From assembly GCA_013398955.1 (NCBI GenBank), contig VWPU01018651.1:1-64000 (forward strand): 64,000 nt of DNA, written 5' to 3'. Made by a program: the position numbers and the translations under genes. Positions within the stretch are counted from its first letter, which is position 1; each line of letters begins with the position of its first letter. A model generated the notes under the pieces. That model was not told the origin of the DNA. It saw only the letters and a list, made by a program, of their open reading frames with translations, and made no database searches. Below are positions 61,488 to 64,000 of the stretch, piece by piece. This stretch comes from Callaeas wilsoni. Taxonomy: Eukaryota > Chordata > Aves > Passeriformes > Callaeidae.

Positions 61488-62515
61488 CTGGTGAGGAAAC
61501 CTGGTCTGAATGGCGTGTGTGGGGAGTCAAGTGGGGACCCATCGGGTCACTGGAGCCACTCACCGGGAAGTGGCTTCGGTCCTAGCAGTGAAAGTCTCTG
61601 GCACTGGAGTGCGACCAGCAGTCTCTTGAGTAGTCAGACTGGGTAGCTTCCTTAGCAAGAAAAAAATGAACGTTTTTCCATCTAACAGAGTTCACAGATT
61701 TTGTTGGAACCATACCAGGTGACACAGGATCCCAGATTTGTTGTCAGATGGTGAAAAGTTTTACTGAGCAGACAGATAAGGATCAAAACAAGCAATCTCA
61801 TCATGTCTTTTATTAACCAGGCCAGGATTAACAGAGTATAAACTGGATGCTTTTACCTCCGGAAGTATAACACTTCTTTAATGAACCAAATGTTATGCTT
61901 TGACGTGATCTACAAAGTCCCATGCAACACTCCTGCTGGGCACTTGCTCTTTAAATGACAGTAACAGTTGAGCACTCTAACCTGTGAATAATTTAGGAGT
62001 CTATGAAATATTAAACAGACTTCTAGATACATGAAAAAGCCTTCTGCTTATTGCAAAAAGGAATCTGATAATTGTTGTTTAGGGATGTCAGCCTTCTGTG
62101 CCTATATTTTATGCTTAGCTATTCCTGACTGCTAAGATTTATTCTAAAACCAAAAGAGGTTCATGAGACGTCAAGAAAAGATGCTGTTCTCATCCGTCAG
62201 TGTAAATAATTTCTACTTATCATCTCTGTTTATAGAGATAAGGACAATGACAGCTCTGGAAAAGATGCGCTGCCAGTCAGACTAGCAGCAGATCTCCCGC
62301 TGCCTGAGACTGCCTGCTATAATTGATCAAGAGCTTTCAGATCCTAATGCCATTAGTGTTGCCAGAACAACTCCAGCTGCAATTTACAGGGAGAAGGAGC
62401 AAAAAATCTCCTGAAAAGATGGCTCTAATGGGCCAGCCTCCTTTTTCTCTCTCCAAAGATGTTTAGCTGTCAGCATGCCAGCTCTTTTCCTGATGTTTTG
62501 CCCAACACAGAGTAA

Positions 62516-62534
62516 AAGTTTAAAATTTAAACTT
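62516..62534. repeat. AT-rich near-perfect palindrome
   Basis: AAGTTTAAAATTTAAACTT is a 9-bp inverted repeat around a single A. It lies in a CABLES1 intron and no function is assigned. Confidence 0.8.
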
Positions 62535-64000
62535 ACTAGCTTTTGGAGATTCATTGGTTAATTTCAATCTAAGGGAACAGGACAACTCACAAGAATGAGC
62601 AACGGTGGCTCTATCAAATTCATACATGAGATGATTAGTTTTGAAATGTCCCGTTGTGAGAAAAAAAGCCTCAGATTTATGTGTCTTTCTGTACAGCTAA
62701 TATGCACTTGGTTTCATTTTTTGTTCAATTTGTGAGAAGCAGAGAAAATGGGTGATGCTAAAGAAAAGCAGGGATATTTCAGTTTCCCTGTCATGGGCTA
62801 AAAACAGATAGTTTTTCTTCCCCAGGACTACAGAATGATAAATACTCAAGAAAAGCACTCAAGATTGATGACTTAATCAAAACTGCCTCGCATACAAAAT
62901 CTGTTGGGGAAGAACAGCAAGGAACTTGGTAACAAATCTGAAGGATGTAACCGAGTATCCCGCTTTGCTGTCTGCTTATTGCTACTATCCATATGGCAAT
63001 TTAGATGCTTTCATTTCTCCTGTAAATGTTGCCCTGTTTTCCACACTCACTAACCTGCCAAATAACTGATGGCAGCAAGACAACCTCACACACGTCCTTC
63101 TTTTTGCCTCATTTTGCATATGACTTTCTTACCCAGTTTAAACACTAAATATGAATAAATATTGCAGAGTTTAGGTAAAGAAGGCTGTTGGGAATGCCAG
63201 GTCTGTGGACTAATTGATTATTTTGGTTAGGTATTATTTGGGGTGATGGTATTGAAAATCTCATGCTCCTGGCATCATTGAACAGATTATTGTTCTGGCC
63301 AGCATTTAGTTAAATTTGAAGTTAAATTCAGCAGTGACTTATCTTTAGAAACTAGATAAAGCTGTTTAGTAGCATTTCTGAGAAGTACAAAATTTCTTTT
63401 TATCTAATGACTTGCTGCTTTACTTCAGAAGAATGGTCTGTTTCCTGGGCTTCTATCCATTTGATTACTCATACTGCACTATTTCCTTTAGCTAGAGGCA
63501 AGTTTTGTCAGATGAATACCTGTATTTTTGTCAAGACAGCAATATTCAGCAGCTATGCCTGCTGCAGGTAACTTTCTAACCACTTAATGAATTCAATGCC
63601 ACGAAGAATATAAGATGAGGTGAATTGGCTGTTTTTATAAGGATGTGCACTATCTGATGCTCTTGAGTTTTCTGTCCTGTAGCTCATCACCTCCAGCCCT
63701 GCTGTCAGTCAGTCACTGTGAGCCCAGGTCTGAGCGCTCCACGTAAGACTAATCAGGCCGCAGTGCTGCATTTGTCATACCGCCAGCTCTCCTCCTCCCC
63801 CAGGTCCTCCATATTCATCTTCTGGACAGGACTTCACAGGAACTTGGAAGCTCTTAAAAGAGTTCTTACAACATCACAAAAAATATCAGAATAGGTACGA
63901 TTTCAATCTGTGAATGCCTAAAAAGACCCTTTTCCAAAACATGTTTTTAAATTATGAAGCATAATGGTGTGTGCCAAAGATAAAAAATAAACCACACAAC

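Larger units (their letters stand above)
58074..64000 (-). other. CABLES1: CABLES1 intron, partial, running off the window
   Basis: This sequence is upstream of the 57974-58073 exon. It was searched on the minus strand for the preceding conserved CABLES1 blocks (HFIKNMRQ, IVLIS, FSVLPY) without success. It therefore appears to be intron that continues past base 64000. Its contents are an LTR-like segment near 61.0-61.5 kb, a 19-bp palindrome at 62516 and no recognised gene. Confidence 0.8.

Noticed and set aside
1..64000. CRISPR arrays, operons, tRNA or rRNA genes, or a prokaryotic-type system.
   Set aside because: Gene structure is clearly that of a vertebrate nuclear genome, and no regularly spaced direct repeats or tRNA cloverleaf sequences were noticed.

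Overview
The window reads as nuclear DNA of a bird, or at least a sauropsid. It has vertebrate-style split genes with long introns, one decayed chicken-repeat-1 (CR1) type LINE, two LTR-like sequences, and many short simple repeats. No Alu, B1 or L1-like sequence was noticed. Almost every long open frame here is chance. The real coding sequence is in short exons, found by matching translated segments bounded by AG/GT splice sites in compatible phases to protein families known from memory.

Two genes are supported, facing each other tail to tail. The left part, on the plus strand, belongs to TMEM241, a multi-pass Golgi protein of the nucleotide-sugar-transporter type. Two consecutive 3' exons are visible (1402-1495 and 22461-22525), separated by a 21 kb intron. 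That intron carries the broken CR1 element (about 1905-3018) and a putative solo LTR (about 18208-18494). The earlier TMEM241 exons lie before base 1. The very last coding exon, about 20 codons in human, could not be placed with confidence.

The right part, on the minus strand, is the 3' half of CABLES1 (CDK5 and ABL1 enzyme substrate 1). Six consecutive coding exons run from 58073 down to 43145 and join in phase without a break. They give about 271 residues, including the whole C-terminal cyclin-like domain and the stop codon. The 3' UTR runs leftward from 43144; candidate poly(A) signals are near 41.70, 40.49 and 40.11 kb. The 5' exons of CABLES1 lie beyond base 64000.

The roughly 17 kb between the last certain TMEM241 exon and the end of CABLES1, and the CABLES1 introns, hold no recognisable gene. 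They contain microsatellites, a (GGA)n tract near 41.1 kb, a second LTR-like stretch near 61.0-61.5 kb and several exact inverted repeats. No RNA gene, CRISPR array or bacterial-type system was seen, and I found no convincing new biological system. The best leads are the unplaced TMEM241 terminal exon, paired X-box-like motifs in the TMEM241 intron, and a perfect 13-bp hairpin in a CABLES1 intron.
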